A program made the translations under genes and the position numbers. A DNA stretch of 10,206 nucleotides from Phoronis ovalis (Eukaryota > Phoronida > Phoronidae). The stretch is taken from NCBI GenBank assembly GCA_028565635.1, contig JAOXYB010066478.1, positions 1 through 10,206 of the forward strand. The letters are read 5' to 3'. The notes beneath the pieces were generated by a model that was not told where the DNA came from, searched no databases, and saw only the letters and a list, made by a program, of their open reading frames with translations. This document shows, piece by piece, positions 7,500-10,206 of the stretch. Each line of letters opens with the position of its first letter. The first letter of the stretch is position 1.

Positions 7500-9722
7500 C
7501 TGAAAGCAAAAAAAATTTACTCTTAAATAGCAAAGAATAAAATTTTATCATTCTGCAAATGCAAAAGGTCAGTGGCTAGTGACATCTGGTGTGAAAAGTA
7601 GTATCCTGAAACTCACAGAATGGTCCCTTACAACTGAGAACGCTTCCAGAGCAGGTTTAAAATCTCTTCCAGGCTTGTGTTGCAATTACAAAAATGTTTG
7701 TATCAATGCGATTACTAAAAAACAAACCTGATATGTGTGGATCGACTGCCTCCAATAAACAATGTATCACCCAGGTAGCTAGCTTCGCATTCAGGAAACG
7801 ATACCAACTTATGTATATTACATCCTATGCTATCCAGGTTAACTTTCCATGAAGCAGAATTCTTATCTGCTTTGATGTTTGCAACTAAAAACTTTCGAAC
7901 CGATTCCTCCTGCAAATGAAAAGTTTGATGTTAATGAAGTCAACACATTCTTCAAGTGTTTATAATTTATCTACAAATGACTACTTGCATGTTCTTGATG
8001 ACACCACAGTCAGACTCTTTTAATCCCAGCATCCTTCAGTTGAATATAATTCCTGGTTTTTAAAACCTGACTTTAGAAATGCATTAAATGATGAAATTTA
8101 CTCATCAAAGTAATAAAATTATTAATAATTGTTTATGTATTGAAATACTAAATAAATATAAAGTTTACAAAAAACTTGGACATATGAAGATAACATTTTT
8201 TTGGTTCTGGCTCAGTATGTGAAGGAAGCATTTTATGAATAAATTACGTGAGCACACGGAGAAACATGTAATTGTTCCTTCATAAAATGTGACATGCTGG
8301 GAAAGTTTGTATCCACGACTGGTTGCTCCACCAAATGCATGCAAATGGTCTATTAAAAAGTAAAAGCAGCATTGTTTCATATGATATTTCACATAGTTTT
8401 ACATTGCTAAGTGTCATTACCTGCATTGCTTCTGAATTCTTGGCTGAAAAATGTCAGATTGTGTAATTAGAGCCTGTGGCTGTGTGTAAAGCCATTTTTA
8501 TTTCCTACTCTTGCGAGCAGACAATAATTTACAATGTTTTAACAAACTTTGGTCCCTTGTAATGATACATACAATGCAAGAAAAAAACTGCCGTTTCTTT
8601 TATCAGCTCATGGATTTCACAATATTGCAAAGTACTATTTGCATGGACTGGCTAAGAGGCATAAAAAACAAATTAAACCTAACGGATACTACAGTTTCCA
8701 AAATTTTACATAAAAAACATTATTAATAGCACAATAAACACACTTCCACGATTCTTACATAAATGAGACATTTTGTGGGATTTGTTTTCTTACACTGCTG
8801 GTCCATGCATATAGTCGGTTGAAAATCAAGACGGGCTAGTGCTTTAGCCAGGTACGACACAAGAAACAGCTAGTCAGCATTCAATTTGTAAAGAATTTTA
8901 ATACCGGTACTGTTGCTTTTAATTTATCCGAGGCATATTTCCTTATTTGTGACATTTGCTGTGTTGCATCAAAATTCAACAATTTCATGGCTTTAATGTA
9001 AGATGGAAATGCTGTGGCTGGAGGGCTCTGACCAGGGGCAACATCAACAACAATGAGTCTCTCCACAAGATCTGGCTGAAATGAGCAACATTAATTTCAA
9101 AATTATTTATTTATTATCATTCAAATTTTAAAGTGTTGGTAGGATAAAATGTCATCAGGGTTCAAAGATGCATGTGGCTTAACTGCAATTTCTTGTCACC
9201 GAATTTGAAGCACTACAGCAGGCAAATTATATTTCAGAAGTCCATAAGAACAATTTACAAATGACATGCCATTAATATTAAGTCATAATCACCGGCATCT
9301 CTGAAACTCTCCTTATGCCAGACCAAAAAGAAACCTTGTTTAACGGACCGTGACGTGACCACTTCAGATGTTGGTGTTTTTGCAACCTTGTTTAATGGGA
9401 GTAACCATTTCAAAACAAAAAATATGTTCTATTGTTTCTCATATTTTTTTCCTATTAACACTAAAAAAAGCTTGACCTACTCGGTTTTTAAGGGCTTTCA
9501 CCCATTAAACAACTTATGTTGTTGGTGTGGCCTTAGTGATTTTCTTACCCTGGTTAAAGCTAATGTCATAGCAACCTTTCCTCCCATACTGTGGCCAAGT
9601 AACACAGCCTTTTTAATATTCAGATCTTGTAGAAGTATTTCGGTATCTAAGCTCATCAAAGGATAGTCCATGTTACTGTCATGTGGACTCTCACCATGGT
9701 TCCTGCAGTCCACAGTTACTAC
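7361..9722 (-). CDS. ABHD11: ABHD11-like mitochondrial alpha/beta hydrolase, C-terminal 221 residues (4 exons, 5'-partial)
   Basis: On the minus strand the coding sequence joins 9722-9549, 9075-8905, 7909-7728 and 7499-7361, ending in TGA. The first two introns are phase 0 and the last is phase 2. The product has the strand VVTVDCRNHGESPH, the nucleophile elbow GHSMGG (Ser45 of the partial product, codon 9590-9588), VERLIVVDVAP with Asp69, SASWKVNLDSI, and EDAGHWVHTD with His200. The order and spacing match ABHD11 and its bacterial relative YbfF as I remember them. Vertebrate ABHD11 is a mitochondrial matrix serine hydrolase that supports the 2-oxoglutarate dehydrogenase complex by preserving lipoylation of its E2 subunit. 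The same role here is inferred. About 80-95 N-terminal residues, including the targeting peptide and the HG oxyanion region, are missing to the right. The catalytic residues visible are intact, so this is not a pseudogene on present evidence. Confidence 0.9.
7500..7727 (-). other. ABHD11: ABHD11 intron y-z (228 bp, phase 2)
   Basis: Donor gtttgt and acceptor tttgctttcag on the minus strand. It is the shortest intron in the window and contains nothing further that I recognise. Confidence 0.8.
7728..7909 (-). CDS. ABHD11: ABHD11 exon y: cap end and return to core
   Basis: 182 nt, frame 0 in and phase 2 out; minus-strand acceptor catttgcag and donor atcag/gtttgt. It encodes EESVRKFLVANIKADKNSAS, WKVNLDSIGCNIHKLVSFPE and ASYLGDTLFIGGSRSTHI, then the first two bases of an Arg codon. 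The V-R-x-F/H-L-x-x-N and W-x-V-N-L-D-x-I/L blocks followed by YLG-TLF-GG are, from memory, characteristic of ABHD11. The donor lacks the usual A at +3 (gtttgt) but is forced by the frame of the next exon. Confidence 0.87.
7910..8904 (-). other. ABHD11: ABHD11 intron x-y (995 bp)
   Basis: Donor gtatta and acceptor catttgcag on the minus strand. Open frames at 8165-8392 and 8511-8726 lack family resemblance and are not taken as exons. The stretch 8790-8880 is less AT-rich than its surroundings and may be a degraded repeat, but no boundaries can be drawn. Confidence 0.7.
8905..9075 (-). CDS. ABHD11: ABHD11 exon x: catalytic-acid strand and cap helices
   Basis: 57 codons, frame 0 at both ends; minus-strand acceptor catttcag and donor ccg/gtatta. 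It starts PDLVERLIVVDVAPGQSPPA and continues through the cap-domain helices (SYIKAMKLLNF, QMSQIRKYASDKLKATVP). The Asp of VDVAP (codon 9045-9043) aligns with the active-site Asp of YbfF-like enzymes, by memory. The donor was chosen because ASDKLKATVP joined to EESVRKFLVAN gives the same segment length as vertebrate ABHD11. A rival GT 6 nt upstream would drop VP. Confidence 0.82.
9076..9548 (-). other. ABHD11: ABHD11 intron w-x (473 bp)
   Basis: Donor gtaaga and acceptor catttcag on the minus strand. Contains a cluster of three related 12-15 nt repeats (9332-9346, 9384-9398 and, inverted, 9501-9512). Confidence 0.75.
9332..9512. repeat. Direct and inverted short repeats in ABHD11 intron
   Basis: AACCTTGTTTAACGG at 9332-9346 recurs with one change as AACCTTGTTTAATGG at 9384-9398. 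TTGTTTAATGGG (9388-9399) is exactly inverted as CCCATTAAACAA at 9501-9512. The inverted pair encloses about 100 bp. It may be the relic of a small non-autonomous transposon, but no target duplication is clear. Confidence 0.6.
9549..9722 (-). CDS. ABHD11: ABHD11 exon w: VDxRNHG strand and nucleophile elbow
   Basis: 58 codons, frame 0 at both ends; minus-strand acceptor ttttcatag and donor accagg/gtaaga. It encodes VVTVDCRNHGESPHDSNMDY, then helix SLDTEILLQDLNIKKAVLLG, then HSMGGKVAMTLALTR. The active-site Ser is in GHSMGG. DCRNHGESPH matches the D-ARNHGDSPH block of the ABHD11/YbfF group. The frame remains open for a while past the donor, but LALTR joins directly to PDLVERL in the next exon, as in the family. 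Confidence 0.9.
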
Positions 9723-10206
9723 CTATGAAAACAGAATTTACCTAGCAACAGAAGGCACCACAGTTTCGGGATGGATTACCCTAGGATTGAGGGACTTTCA
9801 GAATAACCATCATTTAGATGTCCCTAGACAATGGACCTGTTGGGTCAATAACCAAACCATTGCTATAGTATGACAACTATATTTAGCTATTTAGTTTCTG
9901 AAGTATCTCATTGCTTTAGTGTGTATAAAGCTTATAAAACTTCGCAATATGAATAGTTCTTGGGTGTCTAACTAACTACAAGAACAAACAAAACAGCTGC
10001 ATTATATACTGCCAAGTCAGTTGTTTTTAAGGAACTATTGGCATTATTGTTTCTTGATGTTTTAACCACTTTATATGTTTTGCATAAGATTGAACAAAAC
10101 ATAACAATTATAAACACAATCTTACACTACATCATTACCAACTTTGCCCCTTTCATTTTAATTTAGTCTGGACCGGTATAGTTTCCAGCGGGGTTTCCAG
10201 ACAGTC
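9723..10206 (-). other. ABHD11: ABHD11 intron upstream of exon w (partial)
   Basis: Begins after the minus-strand acceptor ctgttttcatag. I translated the minus strand to the window edge looking for the expected HGLFG/oxyanion-region exon and did not find it, so that exon lies further right. The stretch 9745-9865 is noticeably less AT-rich and may be an old repeat; it has no recognised family. Confidence 0.65.

Noticed and set aside
8165-8392. 75-codon minus-strand open frame in the large ABHD11 intron, considered as an extra exon
   Set aside because: The ABHD11 alignment is continuous from exon x to exon y without it, and its sequence matches nothing in the family.
9355-9873. Plus-strand open frames of 103 and 67 codons opposite the ABHD11 exon
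   Set aside because: They are antisense shadows of the ABHD11 exon and its flanking introns with no independent coding evidence.
1-10206. A novel defence, mobile or other undescribed gene system
   Set aside because: Both genes belong to known animal families, and the rest is intron, UTR and small repeats. No operon-like or cassette structure is present.

Overview
This is AT-rich nuclear DNA from a multicellular animal, most likely an invertebrate. The genes are split by GT-AG introns of about 230 to 1020 bp, the introns and 3' UTRs are long and full of T/A runs, and both proteins belong to animal families. Protein similarity, judged from memory, fits a bilaterian such as a mollusc, brachiopod or other lophotrochozoan. 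The phylum is a guess.

Two partial genes face each other tail to tail. On the + strand, seven exons between 366 and 4548 encode the last 374 residues of a BICD family-like cargo adapter (BICDL/BICDR). Its start lies left of the window. It runs coiled coil, a Spindly-type LFEEL motif, an acidic Ser-rich linker, a second coiled coil, a conserved cargo-side coiled coil ending in LSQQLEKWQ-EDMQEVI, and a basic tail ending in RFSFW. The 3' UTR is about 1.75 kb and contains what looks like an old SINE or non-LTR retroposon tail with an internal 41-bp duplication.

On the - strand, four exons from 9722 down to 7361 encode the last 221 residues of an ABHD11-type mitochondrial alpha/beta hydrolase. 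It has the GHSMGG nucleophile elbow, the VDVAP aspartate and the GHW histidine. The N-terminal exons, including the oxyanion-hole region, lie right of the window. Its 3' UTR runs left towards about 6300. Poly(A) signals on the two strands sit within about 40 bp of each other near 6286-6328, so the two transcripts probably abut or overlap slightly.

The remaining sequence is intron and UTR. It holds a near-palindromic hairpin in one BICDL intron, short tandem repeats, and a small cluster of direct and inverted repeats in an ABHD11 intron. No RNA gene, CRISPR array or prokaryotic element was seen. The two genes share no evident pathway: one moves vesicles along microtubules and the other acts in mitochondria. 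Nothing in the window amounts to a new biological system.
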